Source: Crossaster papposus (lineage: Eukaryota; Echinodermata; Asteroidea; Velatida; Solasteridae). Taken from it: DNA of 64,000 nt. Position 1 is the stretch's first letter. Every line of letters begins with the position of its first letter. The position numbers and the translations under genes are program-made. The notes beneath the pieces are model-generated. The model worked only from the letters and a program-made list of their open reading frames with translations, was not told where the DNA came from and ran no database searches. The stretch covers positions 1-64,000 of the forward strand of contig JBAIAA010000873.1 in NCBI GenBank assembly GCA_037893245.1, in the 5' to 3' direction. Below are positions 23,501 to 35,651 of this stretch, piece by piece.

Positions 23501-24529
23501 TTTTATTTCGATTTTCTGAAAATTGTAACGTTAACACACGCGTTTCAAACTCGCCATAGGTTTGTGCACACAATCCCCGCCCACAAATAAGGGCATGAAG
23601 GAAAGCATGCCCCGGGAAGGGGCTGGGTGTTAGAAGATAGAGGGGGGCCTCCAGGAATGGCAAAATTAGCAATTTGACCCGGGGCATGCTTTGTTAGTAT
23701 TTTATTTCGATTTTCTGAAAATTTTAACGTTAACACACGCGTTTCAAATTCGCCATAGGTTTGTGCACACAATCCCCGCCCACAAATAAGGGCATGAAGG
23801 AAAGCATGCCCCGGGAAGGGACTGGGTGTTAGGAGATAGAGGGGGGCCTCCAGGAATGGCAAAATTAGCAATTTGACCCGGGGCATGCTTTGTTAGTATT
23901 TTATTTCGATTTTCTGAAAATTTTAACGTTAACACACGCGTTTCAAATTCGCCATAGGTTTGTGCACACAATCCCCGCCCACAAATAAGGGCATGAAGGA
24001 AAGCATGCCCCGGGAAGGGGCTGGGTTTTCGGAGATAGAGGGGGGCCTCCAGGAATGGCAACATTAGCAATTTGACCCGGGGCATGCTTTGTTAGTATTT
24101 TATTTCGATTTTCGGAAAATTTTAACGTTAACACACGCGTTTCAAATTTGCCATAGGTTTGTGCACACAATCCCCGCCCACAAATAAGGGCATGAAGGAA
24201 AGCATGCACGGGGAAGGGGCTGGGTGTTAGGAGATAGAGGGGGGCCTCCAGGAATGGCAAAATTAGCAATTTGACCCGGGGCATGCTTTGTTACTATTTT
24301 ATTTCGATTTTCTGAACATTTTAACGTTAACACACGCGTTTCAAATTCGCCATAGGTTTGTGCACACAATCCCCGCCCACAAATAAGGGCATGAAGGAAA
24401 GCATGCCCCGGGAAGGGGCTGGGTGTTAGGAGATAGAGGGGGGCCTCCAGGAATGGCAAAATTAGCAATTTGACCCGGGGCATGCTTTGTTAGTATTTTA
24501 TTTCGATTTTCTGAAAATGTTAACGTTAA
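20550..24529 (+). repeat. 3980-bp segmental tandem duplication, copy 2 (20 monomers)
   Basis: Carries the full marker series of copy 1 with very few base changes, for example TTTCGATT for TTTTGATT near 22116 and GCATGGTTTG for GCATGCTTTG near 23090. One extra monomer (20749, tail AAAATTGT) is inserted near the start, and the counterpart of 18560 is missing, so total length is unchanged at 3980 bp. Confidence 0.95.
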
Positions 24530-25721
24530 CACACGCGTTTCAAATTCGCCATAGGTTTGTGCACACAATCCCCGCCCACAAATAAGGGCATGAAGGAAAG
24601 CATGCCCCGGGAATGGGCTGGGTGTTAGGAGATAGAGGGGGGCCTCCAGGAATGGCAAAATTAGCAATTTGACCTGGGGCATGCTTATTTAGTATTTTAT
24701 TTCGATTTTCTGAAAATTTTAACGTTAACACACGCGTTTCAAATTCGCCATAGGTTTGTGCACACAATCCCCGCCCACAAATAAGGGCATGAAGGAAAGC
24801 ATGCCCCGGGAAGGGGCTGGGTGTTAGGAGATAGAGGGGGCCTCCAGGAATGGCAAAATTAGCAATTTGACCCGGGGCATGCTTTGTTAGTATTTTATTT
24901 CGATTTTCTGAAAATGTTAACGTTAACACACGCGTTTCAAATTCGCCATAGGTTTGTGCACACAATCCCCGCCCACAAATAAGGGCATGAAGGAAAGCAT
25001 GCTCCGGGAAGGGGCTGGGTGTTAGGAGATAGAGGGGGGCCTCCAGGAATGGCAAAATTAGCAATTTGACCCGGGGCATGCTTTGTTAGTATTTTATTTC
25101 GATTTTCTGAAAATGTTAACGTTAACACACGCGTTTCAAATTCGCCATAGGTTTGTGCACACAATCCCCGCCCACAAATAAGGGCATGAAGGAAAGCATG
25201 CCCCGGGAATGGGCTGGGTGTTAGGAGATAGAGGGGGGCCTCCAGGAATGGCAAAATTAGCAATTTGACCCGGGGCATGCTTATTTAGTATTTTATTTCG
25301 ATTTTCTGAAAATTTTAACGTTAACACACGCGTTTCAAATTCGCCATAGGTTTGTGCACACAATCCCCGCCCACAAATAAGGGCATGAAGGAAAGCATGC
25401 CCCGGGAAGGGGCTGGGTGTTAGGAGATAGAGGGGGCCTCCAGGAATGGCAAAATTAGCAATTTGACCCGGGGCATGCTTTGTTAGTATTTTATTTCGAT
25501 TTTCTGAAAATGTTAACGTTAACACACGCGTTTCAAATTCGCCATAGGTTTGTGCACACAATCCCCGCCCACAAATAAGGGCATGAAGGAAAGCATGCCC
25601 CGGGAAGGGGCTGGGTGTTAGGAGATAGAGGGGGGCCTCCAGGAATGGCAAAATTAGCAATTTGACCCGGGGCATGCTTTGTTAGTATTTTATTTTGATT
25701 CTCTGAAAATGGTAACGTTAA
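24530..25721 (+). repeat. 3-monomer duplication (596 bp x 2)
   Basis: Units 24530-25125 and 25126-25721 share GAATGGGCTG with TGCTTATTTAG in the first monomer and a 5-G run (198-bp monomer) in the second. Differences include GACCTGGGG and GCATGCTCCGGG, present only in the first unit, and TTTTGATTCTCTG with AAAATGGT at the end of the second. Confidence 0.88.
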
Positions 25722-25920
25722 CACACGCGTTTCAAATTCGCCATAGGTTTGTGCACACAATCCCCGCCCACAAATAAGGGCATGAAGGAAAGCATGCCCC
25801 GGGAAGGGGCTGGGTGTTAGGAGATAGAGGGGGGCCTCCAGGAATGGCAAAATTAGCAATTTGACCCGGGGCATGCTTTGTTACTATTTTATTTCGATTT
25901 TCTGAAAATGTTAACTTTAA
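25722..25920 (+). repeat. Single linking monomer
   Basis: This copy lies between the 3-mer and 8-mer duplications. It has TTACTATTTT in place of TTAGTATTTT and ends in TTAACTTTAAC, a change at the conserved palindrome also seen near 7765. Confidence 0.8.
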
Positions 25921-27510
25921 CACACGCGTTTCAAATTCGCCATAGGTTTGTGCACACAATCCCCGCCCACAAATAAGGGCATGAAGGAAAGCATGCCCCG
26001 GGAAGGGGCTGGGTGTTAGGAGATAGAGGGGGGCGTCCAGGAATGGCAAAATTAGCAATTTGACCCGGGGCATGCTTTGTTAGTATTTTATTTCGATTTT
26101 CTGAAAATTGTAACGTTAACACACGCGTTTCAAATTCGCCATAGGTTTGTGCACACAATCCCCGCCCACAAATAAGGGCATGAAGGAAAGCATGCCCCGG
26201 GAAGGGGCTGGGTGTTAGGAGATAGAGGGGGCCTCCAGGAATGGCAAAATTAGCAATTTGACCCGGGGCATGCTTTGTTAGTATTTTATTTCGATTTTCT
26301 GAAAATGTTAACGTTAACACACGCGTTTCAAATTCGCCATAGGTTTGTGCACACAATCCCCGCCCACAAATAAGGGCATGAAGGAAAGCATGCCCCGGGA
26401 AGGGGCTGGGTGTTAGGAGATAGAGGGGGGCCTCCAGGAATGGCAAAATTAGCAATTTGACCCGGGGCATGCTTTGTTAGTATTTTATTTCGATTCTCTG
26501 AAAATTTTAACGTTAACACACGCGTTTCAAATTCGCCATAGGTTTGTGCACACAATCCCCGCCCACAAATAAGGGCATGAAGGAAAGCATGCCCCGGGAA
26601 GGGGCTGGGTGTTAGGAGATAGAGGGGGGCCTCCAGGAATGGCAAAATTAGCAATTTGACCAGGGGCATGCTTTGTTAGTATTTTATTTCGATTTTCTGA
26701 AAATGGTAACGTTAACACACGCGTTTCAAATTCGCCATAGGTTTGTGCACACAATCCCCGCCCACAAATAAGGGCATGAAGGAAAGCATGCCCCGGGAAG
26801 GGGCTGGGTGTTAGGAGATATAGGGGGGCCTCCAGGAATGGCAAAATTAGCAATTGGACCCGGGGCATGCTTTGTTAGTATTTTATTTCGATTTTCTGAA
26901 AATGGTAACGTTAACACACGCGTTTCAAATTCGCCATAGGTTTGTGCACACAATCGCCGCCCACAAATAAGGGCATGAAGGAAAGCATGCCACGGGAAGG
27001 GGCTGGGTGTTAGGAGATAGAGGGGGGCCTCCAGGAATAGCAAAATTAGCAATTTGACCCAGGGCATGCTTTGTTACTATTTTATTTCGATTTTCTGAAA
27101 ATTTTAACGTTAACACACGCGTTTCAAATTCGCCATAGGTTTGTGCACACAATCCCCGCCCACAAATAAGGGCATGAAGGAAAGCATGCCCCGGGAAGGG
27201 GCTGGGTGTTAGGAGATAGAGGGGGGCCTCCAGGAATGGCAAAATTAGCAATTTGACCCGGGGCATGCTTTGTTAGTATTTTATTTCGATTTTCTGAAAA
27301 TTTTAACGTTAACACACGCGTTTCAAATTCGCCATAGGTTTGTGCACACAATCCCCGCCCACAAATAAGGGCATGAAGGAAAGCATGCCCCGGGAAGGGG
27401 CTGGGTGTTAGTAGATAGAGGGGGCCTCCAGGAATGGCAAAATTAGCAATTTGACCCGGGGCATGCTTTGTTAGTATTTTATTTCGATTTTCTGAAAATG
27501 TTAACGTTAA
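25921..27510 (+). repeat. HOR block E (8-mer, 1590 bp), copy 1
   Basis: Markers in order: GGGGCGTCC (25921), 5-G (26120), CGATTCTCTG (26318), GACCAGGGG with AAAATGGT (26517), GATATAGG with CAATTGGACC (26716), CAATCGCCGCC with GCATGCCACGGG and AATAGC and TTACTATT (26915), plain (27114), GTAGATAG with 5-G (27313). Two 198-bp monomers account for 1590 rather than 1592 bp. Confidence 0.93.
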
Positions 27511-29100
27511 CACACGCGTTTCAAATTCGCCATAGGTTTGTGCACACAATCCCCGCCCACAAATAAGGGCATGAAGGAAAGCATGCCCCGGGAAGGGGCT
27601 GGGTGTTAGGAGATAGAGGGGGGCGTCCAGGAATGGCAAAATTAGCAATTTGACCCGGGGCATGCTTTGTTAGTATTTTATTTCGATTTTCTGAAAATTG
27701 TAACGTTAACACACGCGTTTCAAATTCGCCATAGGTTTGTGCACACAATCCCCGCCCACAAATAAGGGCATGAAGGAAAGCATGCCCCGGGAAGGGGCTG
27801 GGTGTTAGGAGATAGAGGGGGCCTCCAGGAATGGCAAAATTGGCAATTTGACCCGGGGCATGCTTTGTTAGTATTTTATTTCGATTTTCTGAAAATGTTA
27901 ACGTTAACACACGCGTTTCAAATTCGCCATAGGTTTGTGCACACAATCCCCGCCCACAAATAAGGGCATGAAGGAAAGCATGCCCCGGGAAGGGGCTGGG
28001 TGTTAGGAGATAGAGGGGGGCCTCCAGGAATGGCAAAATTAGCAATTTGACCCGGGGCATGCTTTGTTAGTATTTTATTTCGATTCTCTGAAAATTTTAA
28101 CGTTAACACACGCGTTTCAAATTCGCCATAGGTTTGTGCACACAATCCCCGCCCACAAATAAGGGCATGAAGGAAAGCATGCCCCGGGAAGGGGCTGGGT
28201 GTTAGGAGATAGAGGGGGGCCTCCAGGAATGGCAAAATTAGCAATTTGACCAGGGGCATGCTTTGTTAGTATTTTATTTCGATTTTCTGAAAATGGTAAC
28301 GTTAACACACGCGTTTCAAATTCGCCATAGGTTTGTGCACACAATCCCCGCCCACAAATAAGGGCATGAAGGAAAGCATGCCCCGGGAAGGGGCTGGGTG
28401 TTAGGAGATATAGGGGGGCCTCCAGGAATGGCAAAATTAGCAATTGGACCCGGGGCATGCTTTGTTAGTATTTTATTTCGATTTTCTGAAAATGGTAACG
28501 TTAACACACGCGTTTCAAATTCGCCATAGGTTTGTGCACACAATCGCCGCCCACAAATAAGGGCATGAAGGAAAGCATGCCACGGGAAGGGGCTGGGTGT
28601 TAGGAGATAGAGGGGGGCCTCCAGGAATAGCAAAATTAGCAATTTGACACAGGGCATGCTTTGTTACTATTTTATTTCGATTTTCTGAAAATTTTAACGT
28701 TAACACACGCGTTTCAAATTCGCCATAGGTTTGTGCACACAATCCCCGCCCACAAATAAGGGCATGAAGGAAAGCATGCCCCGGGAAGGGGCTGGGTGTT
28801 AGGAGATAGAGGGGGGCCTCCAGGAATGGCAAAATTAGCAATTTGACCCGGGGCATGCTTTGTTAGTATTTTATTTCGATTTTCTGAAAATTTTAACGTT
28901 AACACACGCGTTTCAAATTCGCCATAGGTTTGTGCACACAATCCCCGCCCACAAATAAGGGCATGAAGGAAAGCATGCCCCGGGAAGGGGCTGGGTGTTA
29001 GTAGATAGAGGGGGCCTCCAGGAATGGCAAAATTAGCAATTTGACCCGGGGCATGCTTTGTTAGTATTTTATTTCGATTTTCTGAAAATGTTAACGTTAA
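27511..29100 (+). repeat. HOR block E (8-mer, 1590 bp), copy 2
   Basis: The same eight marked monomers in the same order directly downstream, with only isolated changes such as TTGGCAATTT near 27840 and GACACAGGGC near 28648. Confidence 0.93.
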
Positions 29101-32100
29101 CACACGCGTTTCAAATTCGCCATAGGTTTGTGCACACAATCCCCGCCCACAAATAAGGGCATGAAGGAAAGCATGCCCCGGGAAGGGGCTGGGTGTTAGG
29201 AGATAGAGGGGGGCCTCCAGGAATGGCAAAATTAGCAATTTGACCCGGGGCATGCTTTGTTAGTATTTTATTTCGATTCTCTGAAAATGGTAACGTTAAC
29301 ACACGCGTTTCAAATTCGCCATAGGTTTGTGCACACAATCCCCGCCCACAAATAAGGGCATGAAGGAAAGCATGCCCCGGGAAGGGGCTGGGTGTTAGGA
29401 GATAGAGGGGGGCCTCCAGGAATGGCAAAATTAGCAATTTGACCCGGGGCATGCTTTGTTAGTATTTTATTTCGATTTTCTGAAAATGTTAACGTTAACA
29501 CACGCGTTTCAAATTCGCCATAGGTTTGTGCACACAATCCCCGCCCACAAATAAGGGCATGAAGGAAAGCATGCCCCGGGAAGGGGCTGGGTGTTAGGAG
29601 ATAGAGGGGGGCCTCCAGGAATGGCAAAATTAGCAATTTGACCCGGGGCATGCTTTGTTAGTATTTTATTTCGATTCTCTGAAAATTTTATCGTTAACAC
29701 ACGCGTTTCAAATTCGCCATAGGTTTGTGCACACAATCCCCGCCCACAAATAAGGGCATGAAGGAAAGCATGCCCCGGGAAGGGGCTGGGTGTTAGGAGA
29801 TAGAGGGGGGCCTCCAGGAATGGACCAGGGGCATGCTTTGTTAGTATTTTATTTCGATTTTCTGAAAGTTTTAACGTTAACACACGCGTTTCAAATTCGC
29901 CATAGGTTTGTGCACACAATCCCCGCCCACAAATAAGGGCATGAAGGAAAGCATGCCCCGGGAAGGGGCTGGGTGTTAGGAGATAGAGGGGGGCCTCCAG
30001 GAATGGCAAAATTAGCAATTTGACCCGGGGCATGCTTTGTTACTATTTTATTTCGATTTTCTGAAAATTCTAACGTTAACACACGCGTTTCAAATTCGCC
30101 ATAGGTTTGTGCACACAATCCCCGCCCACAAATAAGGGCATGAAGGAAAGGATGCCCCGGGAAGGGGCTGGGTGTTAGGAGATAGAGGGGGGTCTCCAGG
30201 AATGGCAAAATTAGCAATTTGACCCGGGGCATGCTTTGTTAGTATTTTATTTTGATTTTCTGAAAATGTTAACGTTAACACACGCGTTTCAAATTCGCCA
30301 TAGGTTTGTGCACACAATCCCCGCCCACAAATAAGGGCATGAAGGAAAGCATGCCCCGGGAATGGGCTGGGTGTTAGGAGATAGAGGGGGGCCTCCAGGA
30401 ATGGCAAAATTAGCAATTTGACCCGGGGCATGCTTTGTTAGTATTTTATTTCTATTTTCTGAAAATTTTAACGTTAACACACGCGTTTCAAATTCGCCAT
30501 AGGTTTGTGCACACAATCCCCGCCCACAAATAAGGGCATGAAGGAAAGCATGCCCCGGGAAGGGGCTGGGTGTTAGGATATAGAGGGGGGCCTCCAGGAA
30601 TGGCAAAATTAGCAATTTGACCCGGGGCATGCTTTGTTAGTATTTTATTTCGATTTTCTGAAAATGTTAACGTTAACACACGCGTTTCAAATTCGCCATA
30701 GGTTTGTGCACACAATCCCCGCCCACAAATAAGAGCATGAAGGAAAGCATGCCCCGGGAATGGGCTGGGTGTTAGGAGATAGAGGGGGGCCTCCAGGAAT
30801 GGCAAAATTAGCAATTTGACCCGGGGCATGCTTTGTTAGTATTTTATTTCGATTTTCTGAAAATTTTAACGTTAACACACGCGTTTCAAATTCGCCATAG
30901 GTTTGTGCACACAATCCCCGCCCACAAATAAGGGCATGAAGGAAAGCATGCCCCGGGAAGGGGCTGGGTGTTAGGAGATAGAGGGGGGCCTCCAGGAATG
31001 GCAAAATTAGCAATTTGACACGGGGCATGCTTTGTTACTATTTTATTTCGATTTTCTGAAAATTTTAACGTTAACACACGCGTTTCAAATTCGCCATAGG
31101 TTTGTGCACACAATTCCCGCCCACAAATAAGGGCATGAAGGAAAGCATGCCCCGGGAAGGGGCTGGGTGTTAGGAGATAGAGGGGGGCCTCCAGGAATGG
31201 CAAAATTTGCAATTTGACCCGGGGCATGCTTTGTTACTATTTTATTTCGATTTTCTGAACATTTTAACGTTAACACACGCGTTTCAAATTCGCCATAGGT
31301 TTGTGCACACAACCCCCGCCCACAAATAAGGGCATGAAGGAAAGCATGCCCCGGGAAGGGGCTGGGTGTTAGGAGATAGAGGGGGGCCTCCAGGAATGGC
31401 AAAATTAGCAATTTGACCCGGGGCATGCTTTGTTAGTATTTTATTTCGATTTTCTGAAAATTTTAACGTTAACACACGCGTTTCAAATTCGCCATAGGTT
31501 TGTGCACACAATCCCCGCCCACAAATAAGGGCATGAAGGAAAGCATGCCCCGGGAAGGGACTGGGTGTTAGGAGATAGAGGGGGGCCTCCAGGAATGGCA
31601 AAATTAGCAATTTGACCCGGGGCATGCTTTGTTAGTATTTTATTTCGATTTTCTGAAAGTTTTAACGTTAACACACGCGTTTCAAATTCGCCATAGGTTT
31701 GTGCACACAATCCCCGCCCACAAATAAGGGCATGAAGGAAAGCATGCCCCGGGAAGGGGCTGGGTGTTAGGAGATAGAGGGGGGCCTCCAGGAATGGCAA
31801 AATTTGCAATTTGACCCGGGGCATGCTTTGTTAGTATTTTATTTCGATTTTCTGAAAATTGTAACGTTAACACACGCGTTTCAAATTCGCCATAGGTTTG
31901 TGCACACAATCCCCGCCCACAAATAAGGGCATGAAGGAAAGCATGCCCCGGGAAGGGGCTGGGTGTTAGGAGATAGAGGAGGGCCTCCAGGAATGGCAAA
32001 ATTAGCAATTTGACCCGGGGCATGCTTTGTTACTATTTTATTTCGATTTTCTGAACATTTTAACGTTAACACACGCGTTTCAAATTCGCCATAGGTTTGT

Positions 32101-33860
32101 GCACACAATCCCCGCCCACAAATAAGGGCATGAAGGAAAGCATGCCCCGGGAATGGGCTGGGTGTTAGGAGATAGAGGGGGGCCTCCAGGAATGGCAAAA
32201 TTAGCAATTTGACCGGGGGCATGCTTTGTTAGTATTTTATTTCGATTTTATGAAAATTGTAACGTTAACACACGCGTTTCAAATTCGCCATAGGTTTGTG
32301 CACACAATCCCCGCCCACAAATAAGGGCATGAAGGAAAGCATGCCCCGGGAAGGGGCTGGGTGTTAGGAGATAGAGGTGGGCCTCCAGGAATGGCAAAAT
32401 TAGCAATTTGACCCGGGGCATGCTTTGTTAGTATTTTATTTCGATTTTCTGAAAATTGTAACGTTAACACACGCGTTTCAAATTCGCCATAGGTTTGTGC
32501 ACACAATCCCCGCCCACAAATAAGGGCATGAAGGAAAGCATGCCCCGGGAAGGGACTGGGTGTTAGGAGATAGAGGGGGGCCTCCAGGAATGGCAAAATT
32601 AGCAATTTGACCCGGGGCATGCTTTGTTAGTATTTTATTTCGATTTTCTGAAAGTTTTAACGTTAACACACGCGTTTCAAATTCGCCATAGGTTTGTGCA
32701 CACAATCCCCGCCCACAAATAAGGGCATGAAGGAAAGCATGCCTCGGGAATGGGCTGGGTGTTAGGAGATAGAGGGGGGCCTCCAGGAATGGCAAAATTA
32801 GCAATTTGACCCGGGGCATGCTTTGTTAGTATTTTATTTCGATTTTATGAAAATTTTAACGTTAACACACGCGTTTCAAATTCGCCATAGGTTTGTGCAC
32901 ACAATCCCCGCCCACAAATAAGGGCATGAAGGAAAGCATGCCCCGGGAAGGGGCTGGGTGTTAGGAGATAGAGGGGGGCCTCCAGGAATGGCAAAATTAG
33001 CAATTTGACCCGGGGCATGCTTTGTTAGTATTTTATTTCGATTTTCTGAAAATTGTAACGTTAACACACGCGTTTCAAATTCGCCATAGGTTTGTGCACA
33101 CAATCCCCGCCCACAAATAAGGGCATGAAGGAAAGCATGCCCCGGGAAGGGGCTGGGTGTTAGGAGATAGAGGGGGGCCTCCAGGAATGGCAAAATTAGC
33201 AATTTGACCCGGGGCATGCTTTGTTACTATTTTATTTCGATTTTCTGAACATTTTAACGTTAACACACGCGTTTCAAATTCGCCATAGGTTTGTGCACAC
33301 AATCCCCGCCCACAAATAAGGGCATGAAGGAAAGCATGCCCCGGGAAGGAGCTGGGTGTTCGGAGATAGAGGGGGGACTCCAGGAATGGCAAAATTAGCA
33401 ATTTGACCCGGGGCATGCTTTGTTAGTATTTTATTTCGATTTTCTGAACATTTTAACGTTAACACACGCGTTTCAAATTCGCCATAGGTTTGTGCACACA
33501 ATCCCCGCCCACAAATAAGGGCATGAAGGAAAGCATGCCCCGGGAAGGGGCTGGGTGTTAGGAGATAGAGGGGGGCCTCCAGGAATGGCAAAATTAGCAA
33601 TTTGACCCGGGGCATGCTTTGTTACTATTTTATTTCGATTTTCTGAACATTTTAACGTTAACACACGCGTTTCAAATTCGCCATAGGTTTGTGCACACAA
33701 TCCCCGCCCACAAATAAGGGCATGAAGGAAAGCATGCCCCGGGAAGGGGCTGGGTGTTAGGAGATAGAGGGGGGCCTCCAGGAATGGCAAAATTAGCAAT
33801 TTGACCCGGGGCATGCTTTGTTAGTATTTTATTTCGATTTTCTGAAAATTGTAACGTTAA
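29101..33860 (+). repeat. Shuffled subfamily segment without stable HOR
   Basis: About 24 monomers belong to a few recurring types without a fixed order: TTACTATT followed by GAACATTTT (31075, 31871, 33065, 33463), GGGACTGG with GAAAGTTTT (31473, 32468), and GAATGGGCTG (30279, 32070, 32667). Private changes include GGGGGGTCTCC near 30190, CGATTTTATG near 32244 and 32844, and GAGGTGGGCC near 32376. The mixture looks like repeated short-range exchange. Confidence 0.75.
29698..29880 (+). repeat. 183-bp monomer with a 16-bp internal deletion
   Basis: Monomer positions 127-142 are absent: the sequence passes from AGGAATGG straight to ACCAGGGGCATG at 29823/29824. The lost segment includes the AAATT-AGC-AATTT hairpin. 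The inverted-repeat arms remain, with the right arm altered to CCAGGGG. Confidence 0.92.
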
Positions 33861-34656
33861 CACACGCGTTTCAAATTCGCCATAGGTTTGTGCACACAAT
33901 CCCCGCCCACAAATAAGGGCATGAAGGAAAGCATGCCCCGGGAAGGGACTGGGTGTTAGGAGATAGAGGGGGGCCTCCAGGAATGGCAAAATTAGCAATT
34001 TGACCCGGGGCATGCTTTGTTAGTATTTTATTTCGATTTTCTGAAAGTTTTAACGTTAACACACGCGTTTCAAATTCGCCATAGGTTTGTGCACACAATC
34101 CCCGCCCACAAATAAGGGCATGAAGGAAAGCATGCCCCGGGAATGGGCTGGGTGTTAGGAGATAGAGGGGGGCCTCCAGGAATGGCAAAATTAGCAATTT
34201 GACCCGGGGCATGCTTTGTTAGTATTTTATTTCGATTTTCTGAAAATTGTAACGTTAACACACGCGTTTCAAATTCGCCATAGGTTTGTGCACACAATCC
34301 CCGCCCACAAATAAGGGCATGAAGGAAAGCATGCCCCGGGAAGGGACTGGGTGTTAGGAGATAGAGGGGGGCCTCCAGGAATGGCAAAATTAGCAATTTG
34401 ACCCGGGGCATGCTTTGTTAGTATTTTATTTCGATTTTCTGAAAGTTTTAACGTTAACACACGCGTTTCAAATTCGCCATAGGTTTGTGCACACAATCCC
34501 CGCCCACAAATAAGGGCATGAAGGAAAGCATGCCCCGGGAATGGGCTGGGTGTTAGGAGATAGAGGGGGGCCTCCAGGAATGGCAAAATTAGCAATTTGA
34601 CCCGGGGCATGCTTTGTTAGTATTTTATTTCGATTTTCTGAAAATTGTAACGTTAA
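33861..34656 (+). repeat. Dimer HOR (398 bp x 2)
   Basis: Two dimers, 33861-34258 and 34259-34656. In each, the first monomer has GGGACTGG and ends GAAAGTTTT, and the second has GAATGGGCTG and ends AAAATTGT. The same adjacent pair occurs singly at 32468/32667 and 35652/35851, so the dimer may be an ancestral module. Confidence 0.85.
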
Positions 34657-35651
34657 CACACGCGTTTCAAATTCGCCATAGGTTTGTGCACACAATCCCC
34701 GCCCACAAATAAGGGCATGAAGGAAAGCATGCCCCGGGAATGGGCTGGGTGTTAGGAGATAGAGGGGGGCCTCCAGGAATGGCAAAATTAGCAATTTGAC
34801 CCGGGGCATGCTTTGTTAGTATTTTATTTCGATTTTCTGAAAATTTTAACGTTAACACACGCGTTTCAAATTCGCCATAGGTTTGTGCACACAATCCCCG
34901 CCCACAAATAAGGGCATGAAGGAAAGCATGCCCCGGGAAGGGGCTGGGTGTTAGGAGATAGAGGGGGGCCTCCAGGAATGGCAAAATTAGCAATTTGACC
35001 CGGGGCATGCTTTGTTAGTATTTTATTTCGATTTTCTGAAAATGTTAACGTTAACACACGCGTTTCAAATTCGCCATAGGTTTGTGCACACAATCCCCGC
35101 CCACAAATAAGGGCATGAAGGAAAGCATGCCCCGGGAAGGGGCTGGGTGTTAGGAGATAGAGGGGGGCCTCCAGGAATGGCAAAATTAGCAATTTGACCC
35201 GGGGCATGCTTTGTTAGTATTTTATTTCGATTTTCTGAAAATTGTAACGTTAACACACGCGTTTCAAATTCGCCATAGGTTTGTGAACACAATCCCCGCC
35301 CACAAATAAGGGCATGAAGGAAAGCATGCCCCGGGAAGGGGCTGGGTGTTAGGAGATAGAGGGGGGCCTCCAGGAATGGCAAAATTAGCAATTTGACCCG
35401 GGGCATGCTTTGTTACTATTTTATTTCGATTTTCTGAACATTTTAACGTTAACACACGCGTTTCAAATTCGCCATAGGTTTGTGCACACAATCCCCGCCC
35501 ACAAATAAGGGCATGAAGGAAAGCATGCCCCGGGAAGGGGCTGGGTGTTAGGAGATAGAGGGGGGCCTCCAGGAATGGCAAAATTAGCAATTTGACCCGG
35601 GGCATGCTTTGTTAGTATTTTATTTCGATTTTCTGAAAATTTTAACGTTAA
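34657..35651 (+). repeat. Five near-consensus monomers
   Basis: Mostly consensus apart from GAATGGGCTG (34657), TTTGTGAACAC with TTACTATT and GAACATTTT (35254), and different tails. No internal HOR is seen. Confidence 0.75.
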
